From positions 46,813-110,812 of the forward strand of contig NZ_CAXQBR010000038.1 of assembly GCF_964222135.1 (NCBI RefSeq): a stretch of DNA of 64,000 nucleotides. Reading direction: 5' to 3'. Source of the DNA: Euzebya sp. (GTDB lineage: Bacteria; Actinomycetota; Nitriliruptoria; Euzebyales; Euzebyaceae). This document shows, piece by piece, positions 32,191-41,377 of the stretch. Each line of letters begins with the position of its first letter. Within the stretch, counting starts at the first letter, position 1. Both the position numbers and the translations under genes were made by a program. The notes under the pieces are model-generated. The model did not search any database. It was not told the DNA's origin and saw only the letters and a program-made list of their open reading frames with translations.

Positions 32191-33228
32191 ATGGGTCGCA
32201 GCAAGGGCGAGGGGACGATCTCGAAGCTGCCGGACGGGCGGTGGCGAGCCCGGATCCGGTACGGCGGACGGGACTTCTACGGCGAACGGGTCCGGACCAA
32301 GCGCGAGGCGGTGGCGACGCTGCCCGAGGTCAGGGAGCGGGCGTACGGACCGCAGGACACCGATGAGCCCACGGTCGCCGAGTACGTCCGCGAGTACCTC
32401 GACGGCCGCCGTGAGGAGCTGGCACAGAACTCCTGGCGGCTGTACGACCGAATGGAGCGGCTCTACATCGGTCCCAACCTCGACATGCCCGTCTCGGCGC
32501 TGCGGACGCCGGATCTGCAGAAGCTGTACAAGCGGTTGAAGGACGACGGGGTCGGCACCGCCACGATCGGCCGCGTCCACTCCGTCCTGTCGGTCGCCCT
32601 CGGCGAGGCGGTCCGGATGGGCTTGATCGATCACTCCCCCGCGACCCACGCCAAGCCGCCGCGGCACACCTCCAAGGATCCGCACCCGTTGACCCCGGAC
32701 GAGGCGAAGGCGTTGCTGCGGGCGTGTCGTGCGCCGGCGGCCCCGTCCGGCCGGATCATCGCCGCCATCCTCCTGCTGGGCCTGCGGCTGAACGAGGCCA
32801 TCGAGCTCCGCTGGCACCACATCGATCGCGCCGAGGGCTTCCTGACCGTGCCCGGCACCAAGACCCAGAGCTCCGCGGCGAGGTTGCCCCTCCCCCGGGT
32901 GGCGCTGGAGGTCATCGGTGAGCAGGGCGACGCAGCCGTGACCGACCCCGTCTTCCCCTCGACCGTCGATGCGTCGCGTCGCACCTCCCGCCAGACCGTG
33001 AGCCGGCACCTGCTCGCTCTGCTGGACGCCCTGGGCATCGAGCGGCGACGGATCCACGACCTGCGGCACAGCACGGGATCGCTGCTGGCAGCATCCGGGG
33101 TCCCGACGCGCCTCATCCAGAGCGTCCTGCGCCACACCTCCGCGGCGATGTCCGTGCACTACTCCCGGTCCTACGACCCCGACCTGCGCGAGGCGCTCGA
33201 CCAGCTCGGGGACGCCCTGGTCACCTGA
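32191..33228 (+). CDS. Tyrosine recombinase (site-specific integrase)
   Basis: Catalyses integration and excision between attL/attR and attP/attB. The 345-residue protein has an N-terminal arm-binding segment ('GRSKGEGTISKLPDGRW'), a SAM-like core-binding domain (about 60-150, 'TVAEYVREYLDGRR') and a catalytic domain with Arg199 (LRLNEAIELRW), a Lys near 'GTKTQSS', His289/Arg292 (HDLRH), His315 (LRHTS) and nucleophile Tyr324 (VHYSRSY). AGGAGG precedes the ATG. It lies 107 bp from attL and reads into the element, the usual layout, and overlaps the convergent excisionase gene by 8 bp. Confidence 0.95.
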   Translation: MGRSKGEGTISKLPDGRWRARIRYGGRDFYGERVRTKREAVATLPEVRERAYGPQDTDEPTVAEYVREYLDGRREELAQNSWRLYDRMERLYIGPNLDMPVSALRTPDLQKLYKRLKDDGVGTATIGRVHSVLSVALGEAVRMGLIDHSPATHAKPPRHTSKDPHPLTPDEAKALLRACRAPAAPSGRIIAAILLLGLRLNEAIELRWHHIDRAEGFLTVPGTKTQSSAARLPLPRVALEVIGEQGDAAVTDPVFPSTVDASRRTSRQTVSRHLLALLDALGIERRRIHDLRHSTGSLLAASGVPTRLIQSVLRHTSAAMSVHYSRSYDPDLREALDQLGDALVT

Positions 33229-33532
33229 CCACGCCGTCCGCCATCCAGCGTGCGAGTGCTGCCTTGGAGGCGACCCACTTGGTGCCGATGCGACGCGCGG
33301 GAATGGTCACGCCGGCGTAGCGGTCGACATGACGCCGCGACACGCCGAGGTGCGCGGCGATGGCCTCGGCGCCGGTCAAGACGTCGTCCTCGGCCACGAT
33401 CAGGATGCGGTCAGCGTCGGCCAGCAACCGGGACGCGACCTGCAGCCCGATCGCCTGGGCGAGGGAGTCGGTGGCGGTCTCGACCGTCATGCCTCGAGCG
33501 CTCAACGCTGCCTCCTCGGTCCCCGGGCTCAT
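33221..33532 (-). CDS. Excisionase-like helix-turn-helix protein
   Basis: A 103-residue protein whose C-terminal 55 residues match the AlpA/Xis-type winged HTH: 'VLTGAEAIAAHLGVSRRHVDRYAGVTIPARRIGTKWVASKAALARWM'. This is the form that inserts a recognition helix and a wing ('IGTKW') and directs excision or controls the integrase. The ATG at 33532 is the longest start; an ATG at 33490 is possible. Its end overlaps the integrase end by 8 bp, which may couple their mRNA levels by antisense. Confidence 0.8.
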   Translation of the reverse strand: MSPGTEEAALSARGMTVETATDSLAQAIGLQVASRLLADADRILIVAEDDVLTGAEAIAAHLGVSRRHVDRYAGVTIPARRIGTKWVASKAALARWMADGVVR

Positions 33533-33567
33533 CTCCGCCCTCTGTCAGACGTGGCACCCCCCGGTTC

Positions 33568-33646
33568 TGTGTCAACGGATTCCTCGATCGTCGACGAGCG
33601 ACCCGGACTGCTGCCGCTCGCGAAGTTTCTCGAAATCGTTGACACA
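33568..33646. promoter_or_regulatory. Inverted repeat with outward TTGACA boxes between xis and relaxase genes
   Basis: Arms at 33568-33586 and 33629-33646 are imperfect inverted copies of TGTGTCAACGATTTCGAG. Each arm contains TTGACA facing outward (TGTCAA at 33570-33575; TTGACA at 33639-33644), suitable as -35 boxes for the excisionase and relaxase genes. It could also be part of the transfer origin. Confidence 0.45.
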
Positions 33647-33749
33647 ACCGATTCCCCGCCCCCGTCTACCAGGTCACACGTCTTGCACACGCGGACGGCA
33701 GGGAGGCAGCAGGTCGGATGTCGGGGGTTCAGAACGCCGGGTGTGGCTG

Positions 33750-36700
33750 GTGACGGTGTCGATGCGAGTGATGTCCGCGGGCGCCGGCTATCGGTACCTG
33801 CTGGACTCCGTCGCGGTCGGCGACGCCGCACGTGAGCCAGGCCGTGGGCTGGCGGACTACTACTCCGTCGAGGGTTGCCCGCCGGGCCGGTGGCTCGGTT
33901 CAGGACTGCCCGCCCTGGCCAGCGGGGAGCTTCGAGCGGGCGATGTGGTCACCGAGGAGCAGGTGGCACGCCTGCTCGGCCAAGGCCGCGACCCGCTCAC
34001 CGGAGATCCGTTGGGACGCGCCTACCCCCAATACCGGTCGCGGACCGAGCGGATCGCCGACCGCGTCGCCGGGCTCGACCCCGGCCTGGACGACGACGCC
34101 CGCGCGGCCGCCGTGGAGCGGATCGAGCGTGAGGAGTCGGCACGGCGCTCCCGGCGGGCGGTGGCCGGGTTCGACCTGACCTTCAGCGTCCCGAAGTCCG
34201 TGTCGGTGTTGTGGGCGCTCGCCGACGAGGATGTCCGTGCTCAGGTCGTGGCTGCGCACCACGCGGCGATCGCCGACGTGATCGGCGTGCTGGAGCGGGA
34301 GGTCGCGGCCACCCGGGTGGGCGCGAGGGGACCGGACGGTGCGGTCGCCCAGGTCCCTGTGGCCGGTGTGATCGCCGCGGCGTTCGATCACTACGACTCC
34401 CGTGCCGGCGATCCGCAGTTGCACACCCACGTGGTGATCGCGAACAAGGCCAGGACGATCCTCGACGGCAAGTGGCGGGCGCTGGACGGCCGGCCGGTGC
34501 ATGCGGCGATGGTGGCGCTGTCCGAGCACTACAACGCCGTCCTCGCCGACCGGCTCACCGACACCCTTGGCGTCGTCTGGATCCAACGCGACCGTGGTGC
34601 CGATCGGAACCCGGGATGGGAGATCGCCGGCGTGCCCGACGAGCTGGTCGACGTCTTCTCGTCCCGCACCGGCGACATCGACGCGGCCAAGGATCAGCTG
34701 ATCGCGGACTATGTGGCCACCCACGGCCACCAGCCCTCGACGAAGACCGTCCTGAAGCTGCGCCAGCAGGCCACGTTGGCGACCCGGCCGGACAAGGCGT
34801 TGCACTCTCTTGCCGAGCTGACCGACCGCTGGCATGCCACCGCCAGCACGCACGCCGTGCCGTCGGGTGCATGGCTGCACGCTGCGCTCGGAGCACGTGC
34901 ACAGCAGCGAATGCACGCATCGGACCTTTCGCCTGCGACTGTGGCGGGGATCGCCGCGACGGTGCTGGAGGTGGTGGGTGAGCGCCGGTCGACGTGGCGC
35001 CGCTGGAACCTGCACGCGGAGGCGACCCGTCAGCTGATGGGCGTCCGGTTCGCCAGCACCGCCGACCGCGAGGCGGTCGTCTCTGCCGTCGTCCATGCCG
35101 CCGAGGCCGCGTCGGTGCAGCTGACGCCGCCGGAGCTTGCTCACGTCCCGAAGGAGTTGCGGCGCGAGGACGGCACCAGCGTGTTGCGGCCGCGGCACTC
35201 GACGGTGTTCACCTCCGCCGAGCTGCTCGCCGTCGAAGACCAACTGCTCCGGCTGTCGCGGGCGACGCACGGACCGCAGGTCCCGGCGGTCACCGTCGCC
35301 CATCACGCCAACGGACTCGGCCACGATCAAGTTGCCGCGATCGCCAAGGTGGGGACGTCCGGCCGGTTGGTGGACGTGCTCGTCGGCCCGGCTGGTGCAG
35401 GCAAGACCACCACCATGCGCGCCCTCCGGACGGCGTGGGAGTACCTCTACGGTCCCGGCACGGTGGTGGGGCTCGCGCCATCCGCCGCGGCCGCAGAGGT
35501 GCTCGGCGCCGACCTGGAGATCGACACCGAGACCACGGCGAAGTGGCTCCACGAGTTCGCGGCTGGCCGTGTCGCGCTCCGTGCCGGCCAGTTGCTGATC
35601 GTCGACGAAGCCTCCCTCGCCGGCACCCACACCCTGCACCGCCTCGCCACCGCCACAGCAGACGCCGGCGCCAAGCTCCTCCTCGTCGGCGACCCCGCCC
35701 AGCTGGCCGCCGTCGACGCCGGCGGCGCGTTCAGGTTGCTGGCGACCGACCGCGACGACATCGCCGAGCTCACCGACGTCCGCCGCTTCCACCACGACTG
35801 GGAGAAGCACGCCTCCATGCAGCTACGTGACGGCAACTCCGCGGTGCTCGACACCTACGCGGCGCACGGTCGCCTCCGAGACGGTGACACCGAGGCGATG
35901 CTGGACGCCGCCTACACCGCTTGGCAGGCGGACCTCGCCGCGGGCAAGACAAGCCTGCTGATCGCGCCGACGCGCGACCACGTCATCGCCCTGAACCAGC
36001 GCGCGCACACCGACCGTGTCGCCGCCGGCGACGTCGACCCGTCCACCGTCGTCCGCTTGCACGACCGCACGCTCGCCGGGGTCGGCGACGTGATCGTGTC
36101 CCGCCGCAACCACCGCCAGCTCGCGAACGCATCCGGACGGTGGGTGCGCAACGGTGACCGCTGGACGGTGTCGTCGATTCACTCCGACGGTACCCTCACC
36201 GTCCAGGGCAACGGGGGCACCGTGGAGTTCCCGGCCGGGTACGTCGCCGAGCACGTCGAACTTGGGTACGCGGTGACCGCCCATCGTGCCCAGGGCGCGA
36301 CCGTCGACGCCGCCCACGCCATCGTCACCACCGCGATGACCCGCGAGACCCTCTACGTCGCCATGACCCGCGGCCGGCACTCGAACACCGCCTACACCAC
36401 CACCGACAACGCCGACGTCGAACCCCACCAGGACGGGGGCGACGAGATCACCGGCCGGCAGGTGCTCGGCGGCGTGCTCACCCGGACCGGGGCAGAGCGG
36501 ACCGCCCACGAGACGCTCCGAGACGAGCAGAACCGGTGGGGCAGCATCGCCCAACTCGCCGCGGAGTACGACACCATCGCCGCCGCCGCTCAACACGACC
36601 GCTGGACCCGCCTCGTCCACGTCTGCGGCCTCACCGACGACCAAGCTGACCAGGTGCTCGTCTCGGACGCGTTCGGAGCCCTCTCATCCGCGCTGCGGCA

Positions 36701-37262
36701 AGCCGAGGCCCATCACCTCAACCCCGAAGAACTGCTCCCCAGGCTCGTAGCCGCCCGGGACCTCGACGACGCCGAGGACATCGCCGCTGTCCTCCACCAC
36801 CGCGTCACCACCGTCACCACCCGCCCCGCGACGACCGAGCACCGGCCACCGAACCTGATCGCGGGTCTCATCCCCAACGCCACCGGACCCATGACCCCCG
36901 ACATGCGCACCGCTCTCGACGAACGTCACCAGCTCATCGAACAGAGAGCCCGCGACCTCGTCGAGACCGCCATGGTCCATCACGAACCGTGGCTCCGCCA
37001 CCTCGGACCCGTCCCCCAGAACTGGCACGGCCGCGACCGGTGGGTCCGCACGGCGAGCACCGTCGCCGCCTACCGCGACCGCTACCGCATCACCACCACC
37101 GACCCGCTCGGCCGCGACGCGGCCAACCAACTGCAGCGTGCCGATGCCGCCCGAGTCCGCGCGGCCATGAACCACCTGCGCCTGGTCCGCGCCTTGGACC
37201 CGGGTACCGCGACGCGTCGGCCAGTCCAGCGAGACTCACCCGGGCTCGGCCCGTCGTTGTGA
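33750..37262 (+). CDS. MobF-family relaxase-helicase (TraA/TrwC type)
   Basis: Nicks the transfer origin, stays attached to the 5' end and unwinds the strand during conjugation. The GTG at 33750 gives the family's usual start ('VTVSMRVMSAGAGYRYLL') and 1170 residues. The relaxase domain (1-390) has candidate catalytic Tyr14/Tyr16 and the metal histidine motif with H225-T-H227 ('DPQLHTHVVIANK'). The helicase part has Walker A GPAGAGKTTT (from 546), Walker B LLIVDEASLA (Asp619/Glu620) and a RecD2-like 3' half ('VTAHRAQGATVDAAH', 'VAMTRGRHSNTAY'). No frameshift is seen. No TraD/VirD4 coupling gene follows, hence a mobilizable and not self-transmissible element. Confidence 0.92.
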   Translation: MTVSMRVMSAGAGYRYLLDSVAVGDAAREPGRGLADYYSVEGCPPGRWLGSGLPALASGELRAGDVVTEEQVARLLGQGRDPLTGDPLGRAYPQYRSRTERIADRVAGLDPGLDDDARAAAVERIEREESARRSRRAVAGFDLTFSVPKSVSVLWALADEDVRAQVVAAHHAAIADVIGVLEREVAATRVGARGPDGAVAQVPVAGVIAAAFDHYDSRAGDPQLHTHVVIANKARTILDGKWRALDGRPVHAAMVALSEHYNAVLADRLTDTLGVVWIQRDRGADRNPGWEIAGVPDELVDVFSSRTGDIDAAKDQLIADYVATHGHQPSTKTVLKLRQQATLATRPDKALHSLAELTDRWHATASTHAVPSGAWLHAALGARAQQRMHASDLSPATVAGIAATVLEVVGERRSTWRRWNLHAEATRQLMGVRFASTADREAVVSAVVHAAEAASVQLTPPELAHVPKELRREDGTSVLRPRHSTVFTSAELLAVEDQLLRLSRATHGPQVPAVTVAHHANGLGHDQVAAIAKVGTSGRLVDVLVGPAGAGKTTTMRALRTAWEYLYGPGTVVGLAPSAAAAEVLGADLEIDTETTAKWLHEFAAGRVALRAGQLLIVDEASLAGTHTLHRLATATADAGAKLLLVGDPAQLAAVDAGGAFRLLATDRDDIAELTDVRRFHHDWEKHASMQLRDGNSAVLDTYAAHGRLRDGDTEAMLDAAYTAWQADLAAGKTSLLIAPTRDHVIALNQRAHTDRVAAGDVDPSTVVRLHDRTLAGVGDVIVSRRNHRQLANASGRWVRNGDRWTVSSIHSDGTLTVQGNGGTVEFPAGYVAEHVELGYAVTAHRAQGATVDAAHAIVTTAMTRETLYVAMTRGRHSNTAYTTTDNADVEPHQDGGDEITGRQVLGGVLTRTGAERTAHETLRDEQNRWGSIAQLAAEYDTIAAAAQHDRWTRLVHVCGLTDDQADQVLVSDAFGALSSALRQAEAHHLNPEELLPRLVAARDLDDAEDIAAVLHHRVTTVTTRPATTEHRPPNLIAGLIPNATGPMTPDMRTALDERHQLIEQRARDLVETAMVHHEPWLRHLGPVPQNWHGRDRWVRTASTVAAYRDRYRITTTDPLGRDAANQLQRADAARVRAAMNHLRLVRALDPGTATRRPVQRDSPGLGPSL

Positions 37263-37410
37263 TAGTGGGGGACACCTGAGGCGTCCAAGCACCGCCGGGC
37301 GACCGGGGACGGAGCCTTTCCGAGAGATTGGCAGGTCGCATGCTCCTTGGACCGACCGGCACGAGCCGTCCCCCTCGCGGCCTTCTTCGGCCTATGGTGG
37401 GATACGGCGG

Positions 37411-38586
37411 GTGACGATCTTCTCGAGGACCACACGGACGGACCCGTCTCCGGCGTCCCACGGGGACAGCCACTTCCAGTTCCTAGACCGCGTGTCCGGG
37501 CCGTACTGGGACCAAGTTCGCGACCTAATCGAAGACTGGTTCTCCCGGCTCTGTACCGACGCCCAGGCCGACGTCCGAGGCCGCCTGCGCTCCAAGGACG
37601 ATCGGCAATTTGCCGGTGCGTTCTTCGAGCTATACATACACGAGTGCCTGTTCCGAATGGGCTACTCCGTGACGTGCCATCCGGAACTCGAAGGGACGAG
37701 TCGTCGACCGGACTTCCTCGCCGTGAAGGAGGGGAGGTCGATCTACGTCGAGGCGCGCTCGGCGTCGTCCAGCGACGTCGCGGTTGCGAAGTCGGCCAGG
37801 GTGAAGGCGGTGTACGAGTCGCTGGACAGGTTGGACAGTCCGAACTTCTTCCTCTGGATCGATGTCGCCGAGCATGGCGACGATCCGCTTCGCGCCAGGC
37901 CACTGCGAGGCCACCTCGAGAAGTGGCTGGCGGGGTTGGATCCTGACGAACACACCCTTGAGAGCAAACGTCGCGACGACCTTCCCGCGTTCACTCATAC
38001 GGACGCGGGATGGAAGATCGAGTTCCGCGCAGTTCCCAAGTCACGCGAAGCCCGCGGCACAGAGGGCGTCCGCCCGCTCGGAATCTTCGGCGGCGTCGAG
38101 GCCCAGTGGGTGCAGGACGACGAGGGGATCCGCGCCGCGTTGACGGACAAGGGCTCGGCCTACGGCTCGCTCGGCGCGCCGTTCGTCGTCGCGGTGGCGT
38201 CGGGCAGCATGTCTCTGGACGACGACGACGTGCTCAACGCGCTGTATGGCACGGAGGTCATCGAGCTCCGCACGTTCGCGGACGGCACGCAGTCGACCGC
38301 AGCGACTCGGAAGCCGGACGGGTACTGGTACAAGGGCGACCACTGGGATCACCGAGGGGTCTCGGCGGTCCTCATAGTCAAGAGCCTGCACCCCGCCTTC
38401 GTCGGCAAGCAGCAACACACCATTTGGGAGCACCCCGACCCCGAGGTCCCAGTCGACCCACTCCCCATCTGGCGGCGATCCCTTATCGAGGACGGGGACA
38501 TGACGTTCGTCGAACCCGAGCGGTCGCAGGCTGAGTGGTTCGGCCTGGGGGACCCTTGGCCTGTGGGGGAGGCCTTCCCGCGGTAG
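37411..38586 (+). CDS. Unrecognised protein with a PD-(D/E)xK-like nuclease motif
   Basis: A 391-residue soluble protein read from GTG 37411. Residues 66-116 look like a restriction-type nuclease core: Glu73 in the helix 'FAGAFFELYIHECLFRMGYS', Pro100-Asp101 ('RRPDFLAV') and Glu114-Ala-Arg116 ('IYVEAR'). The last motif has Arg where Lys is usual, so catalysis is not assured. The remaining 270 residues carry no motif I know. Codon use includes ATA and other rare codons and the GC content is lower than in neighbouring genes, a sign of recent transfer. The next gene follows after 52 bp on the same strand, so the two may form an operon. Possible role in defence against foreign DNA is inference. 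Confidence 0.7.
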   Translation: MTIFSRTTRTDPSPASHGDSHFQFLDRVSGPYWDQVRDLIEDWFSRLCTDAQADVRGRLRSKDDRQFAGAFFELYIHECLFRMGYSVTCHPELEGTSRRPDFLAVKEGRSIYVEARSASSSDVAVAKSARVKAVYESLDRLDSPNFFLWIDVAEHGDDPLRARPLRGHLEKWLAGLDPDEHTLESKRRDDLPAFTHTDAGWKIEFRAVPKSREARGTEGVRPLGIFGGVEAQWVQDDEGIRAALTDKGSAYGSLGAPFVVAVASGSMSLDDDDVLNALYGTEVIELRTFADGTQSTAATRKPDGYWYKGDHWDHRGVSAVLIVKSLHPAFVGKQQHTIWEHPDPEVPVDPLPIWRRSLIEDGDMTFVEPERSQAEWFGLGDPWPVGEAFPR

Positions 38587-38638
38587 ACGCCGTCAGCCGC
38601 GCTCTGTCGGTACCCCCGACCGGTGACACCATGGCGCT

Positions 38639-40339
38639 GTGGCCGACGAATACAGGTTCATCACGCTGGCGGGAATCGCCGATGAGGCGGCCACAGGCGC
38701 CGAGTATGAGCACCACATCGTCGGCGCGATCATTGGCGACAACGACGACGTCGATCGTCAACGTCTGGCCGACGCGTTCCGGTTCCACGTCGACAAGCAG
38801 GACGGCGGTGGGCGCTTCGGGCCCATGGCGACCTTCACGGACGGCACCAGCGTCCCGGCGCCTCTCGCAGAGATCCCCGATGAGACCTGCGAGGTCTGGG
38901 CCGGCGTCGTTGACCACGCGACGCATCCCCGCGTACGCGCGCGTTTGCACGACCTGCTGTTCGAGCGCCGGTGGGGCAACGTCGGCGCGCATGCAGCAGG
39001 CGCTATCGACGCCTACATCGAGGAGGTAGCGCCGATCGACCCACCGTCGCAACGAACGGTCGACGGACTCGCCAGAGCATATGAGCTCGCCACGATGACC
39101 AAACGCCGTGATATGGCCGATCGCGCGACTGCAGAGCTGCTGCGTACCTCCGAAGCGAGCCTCGATGATCCCGCACCGAAGCCCGGCGTCGCGCTCCGCC
39201 TGCTCCAAGTCTTGGTCGATGCACGCTTCTCCGATCCAGCGGTGGACCAACTCCTCCAGCGGGCCCGCGAGACGTACCACGACGCATGGAACGTCGAAAG
39301 CACCATCAAGCTGCAACTGCGGCGCGCTCCCGACGCCGACGCGCGCGGCGCCCTGCAGCGCGCCCGGGTTGAGCGGTGGCTTGAAGAAGCCGACAAGGTC
39401 GACCCGCTCGTTGCTGTCATGCACCGTGAGAAGGCCGCCCGCCTCGCCCGCGCCGCCGGGCTGAGCGACTTGGCGGACCGCGCCGTGCACGCCATGCAGT
39501 CGGCGGATCCCCCGGAGCTGGCGCGCATCACGGTCCCTTTCACCATCACGGAGCAGCAGGCCGAAGACTTCATACAGTCTCTGATCGCCGACACCTGGTG
39601 GGACTCCGTCATACGGGTGCTGTCGTGCGGCCCGCCCACCGGGGACGTCGACCGCAACCGGGAAACGGCCGTCGAACTGGCGCGGGAGCACCCGCTCCAG
39701 AGCTTGTTCCCGAGCATCCATCTCGGCGGTGACGGTCTGCTGCGGTACCGGCCGACCTCGAAGGAAGAAGAGGCCGACGACCAACTCACACAAGTGGAGA
39801 CGGTGGCGCTGCAGGTCCAAGGTGCCCTCACCGCAGAGGCGCTGCGCCGCGCGGGAGAGCGCCACGCACCCACGCCCGATGAAGTCGCCGCCGCGCTCAC
39901 CGGTGCCGGATGCGAGGCCACGGACGCCGCGGCGATCAGCCGGGTCCTGAGACGGTTGAATGATCGTGACTTCGAGGCTGCGGCCTACACGGGCCTGCCG
40001 TTGGTGGAACGGCTCTGTCGCGAACTTCTGCTGAAGGTCGACACCCCGATATACCGCGTACAGAGAGAGCGCAAGCCCGGCACTTACCCCGGCCTCGGCG
40101 CGCTGCTGCCACTCCTGCGCGACCGAGGGCTCGACGAGTCCTGGTACCGGTTCCTGCGCACGTTCCTGTCTGCACCCAACGGCTGGAACTTCCGCAATGA
40201 AACCTTGCACGGCTTCATAAACGACGTTGACGCGCTCGGTGCCGGCCTCGTTCTCATCGCCGTGCTGTACCTCGCCCTCATTCGCCCACAAGCTGGCGGC
40301 GAGGATGCGGCTCCGTCAGCGCCCGACGAGGCGGACTAG
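38639..40339 (+). CDS. Unrecognised large protein with C-terminal HEPN-like RX4H motif
   Basis: A 566-residue protein read from GTG 38639. The N-terminal 350 residues are helical and repeat-like ('ADRATAELLRTSEASLDD...', 'ARLARAAGLSDLADRAVHAM'). The C-terminus contains 'NFRNETLHGF', in which Arg519-Asn-x3-His524 matches the RX4H motif of HEPN ribonucleases and the 'RN..xHG' of DUF4209 proteins. A hydrophobic stretch (GLVLIAVLYLALI) near residue 545 may sit in the membrane. HEPN proteins are common effectors in phage defence, and the upstream gene has a nuclease-like core. The pairing in a mobile element is consistent with an undescribed defence module; no direct evidence of function. Confidence 0.65.
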   Translation: MADEYRFITLAGIADEAATGAEYEHHIVGAIIGDNDDVDRQRLADAFRFHVDKQDGGGRFGPMATFTDGTSVPAPLAEIPDETCEVWAGVVDHATHPRVRARLHDLLFERRWGNVGAHAAGAIDAYIEEVAPIDPPSQRTVDGLARAYELATMTKRRDMADRATAELLRTSEASLDDPAPKPGVALRLLQVLVDARFSDPAVDQLLQRARETYHDAWNVESTIKLQLRRAPDADARGALQRARVERWLEEADKVDPLVAVMHREKAARLARAAGLSDLADRAVHAMQSADPPELARITVPFTITEQQAEDFIQSLIADTWWDSVIRVLSCGPPTGDVDRNRETAVELAREHPLQSLFPSIHLGGDGLLRYRPTSKEEEADDQLTQVETVALQVQGALTAEALRRAGERHAPTPDEVAAALTGAGCEATDAAAISRVLRRLNDRDFEAAAYTGLPLVERLCRELLLKVDTPIYRVQRERKPGTYPGLGALLPLLRDRGLDESWYRFLRTFLSAPNGWNFRNETLHGFINDVDALGAGLVLIAVLYLALIRPQAGGEDAAPSAPDEAD

Positions 40340-40738
40340 CGTAGGGACGGAGCATTTAGCACACAGGAAGAAGCCTCGGCCGCCCAGGGTCAACTGGAGT
40401 CGCTTTTCGGCGCGCCGACCTTCTGGTAACGGCTGCTATCACTCCTAGAGCCGTTCCCATCGCGGTCGGCCATACCCTCCCTGACGCCGGCCCGGACTGC
40501 CAAGCGGATGACGTGGTAGATCACGACAGCATCACCACGCCGACCAGCAGCGATCGATCGAGTTCCACGGCGAAGTCCTCCCCGCAGCGGATGCCTAGCT
40601 CCGGGATGGAGAGCCCGAGCCTCCGCCCGCCTTGTCGTGGTCCCTTGAGGGGCCAGCCGCGTGGGACGAACCAACTGGTCCCCTGCCGGGGGGAGCGGGC
40701 CGCGCCGCCCCCAGGGACGTCGCTCCTGCACGGAGCGT
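40340..40738. other. Gene-poor stretch with a possible coding remnant
   Basis: No intact gene. On the minus strand, around 40525-40630, the frame reading 'LSIPELGIRCGEDFAVELD' ends in a stop and looks like the tail of a decayed gene of unknown kind. From 40715 rightward the sequence is the duplicated toxin-antitoxin segment. Confidence 0.4.
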
Positions 40739-41083
40739 TCAGCTCTGAGATGTCTCATCGTCGGGGTCGCGCATCCATGCTGGGACGTCGCGGTGGGCGT
40801 GCAGCACGCGCCACACATCCACGTGGTCGTCGCGTTCGACGTAGAAGATCAGGTACGGGAAGCTCGCGAGCTGCCAACACCGCAACCCCGGGATCTGGAG
40901 CTCCACGGAGTAGCGCGGCGACCCAGACCCCGGGTGCAGCCCGACGTGCGCCAGCGCCGCCTCGACGGCGTCCACGAACCGCAGGGCCGTGGCCTGGCCG
41001 GGGTCGTCTCGGTACCAGTCGATGGCCGCCTCGACGTCGCGGCGTGCACGCTGACGCAGGACGACGCGGCGGCGGTCACCCAT
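40739..41083 (-). CDS. RelE/ParE-family toxin, copy 1
   Basis: A 114-residue toxin of the RelE/ParE fold. 'RQRARRDVEAAIDWYRDDPGQATALRFVDAVEAALAHVGLHPGSGSPRY' is the family's first half, with 'GLRCWQLASFPYLIFYVERDDHVDVWRVLHAHRDVPAWM' in the second. ParE members poison gyrase; RelE members cut mRNA on the ribosome; the sequence alone does not decide. It follows its antitoxin with an 8-bp overlap on the minus strand. It is nearly identical to the copy at 59509. Confidence 0.88.
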   Translation of the reverse strand: MGDRRRVVLRQRARRDVEAAIDWYRDDPGQATALRFVDAVEAALAHVGLHPGSGSPRYSVELQIPGLRCWQLASFPYLIFYVERDDHVDVWRVLHAHRDVPAWMRDPDDETSQS

Positions 41084-41306
41084 CCGCCGCCTGGCGGGCG
41101 CGGTCCCTCAACGCCGAGACGAAGGCGTCATCGGCATCCACGTCGGCGGGCGACGCAGCCCCCGCGAGCAGTAGGTCGCGCAGGCGGGATCGCTCGTGGT
41201 CGCGGCGGATCAGCTCGCGCACGTACTCACTCGTGGAGCCGTACACGCCACGGGCGACCTGCTCGTCGACGAACGCCTTGAGCGGTTCAGGTAGCGAGAT
41301 GTTCAT
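41076..41306 (-). CDS. ParD-type ribbon-helix-helix antitoxin, copy 1
   Basis: A 76-residue protein starting 'MNISLPEPLKAFVDEQVARG', the ParD ribbon-helix-helix, with 'GSTSEYVRELIRRD' as its second helix and a C-terminal toxin-binding tail. The ATG at 41306 begins the conserved part; longer frames are spurious. It should neutralise the RelE/ParE toxin and repress its own promoter through the palindrome at 41337. Confidence 0.88.
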   Translation of the reverse strand: MNISLPEPLKAFVDEQVARGVYGSTSEYVRELIRRDHERSRLRDLLLAGAASPADVDADDAFVSALRDRARQAADG

Positions 41307-41336
41307 CGTGGCCACCCCTGCACCGTACATCCGGGA

Positions 41337-41351
41337 TGGCAAGCATTGCCA
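41337..41351. promoter_or_regulatory. Palindromic operator upstream of the ParD gene, copy 1
   Basis: TGGCAAGCATTGCCA is a 6-3-6 inverted repeat 31 bp before the antitoxin start and is conserved exactly in copy 2. A TACGGT box between it and the start is a plausible -10, so the palindrome would overlap the -35 region. Confidence 0.6.
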
Positions 41352-41377
41352 TGACCGACCAAGTCGGTCTCGGTCCC

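Larger units (their letters stand above)
40715..41353. repeat. Duplicated ParDE segment, copy 1
   Basis: About 640 bp that recur at 59484-60124 with roughly 90% identity by eye, covering toxin, antitoxin and operator. This copy lies inside the element; the other is just outside attR. Confidence 0.85.

Noticed and set aside
40390..40818. 143-codon frame on the minus strand
   Set aside because: Arg/Pro-rich shadow-like composition, overlaps the toxin gene, and no ribosome site; only a small coding remnant in another frame was kept as a note.
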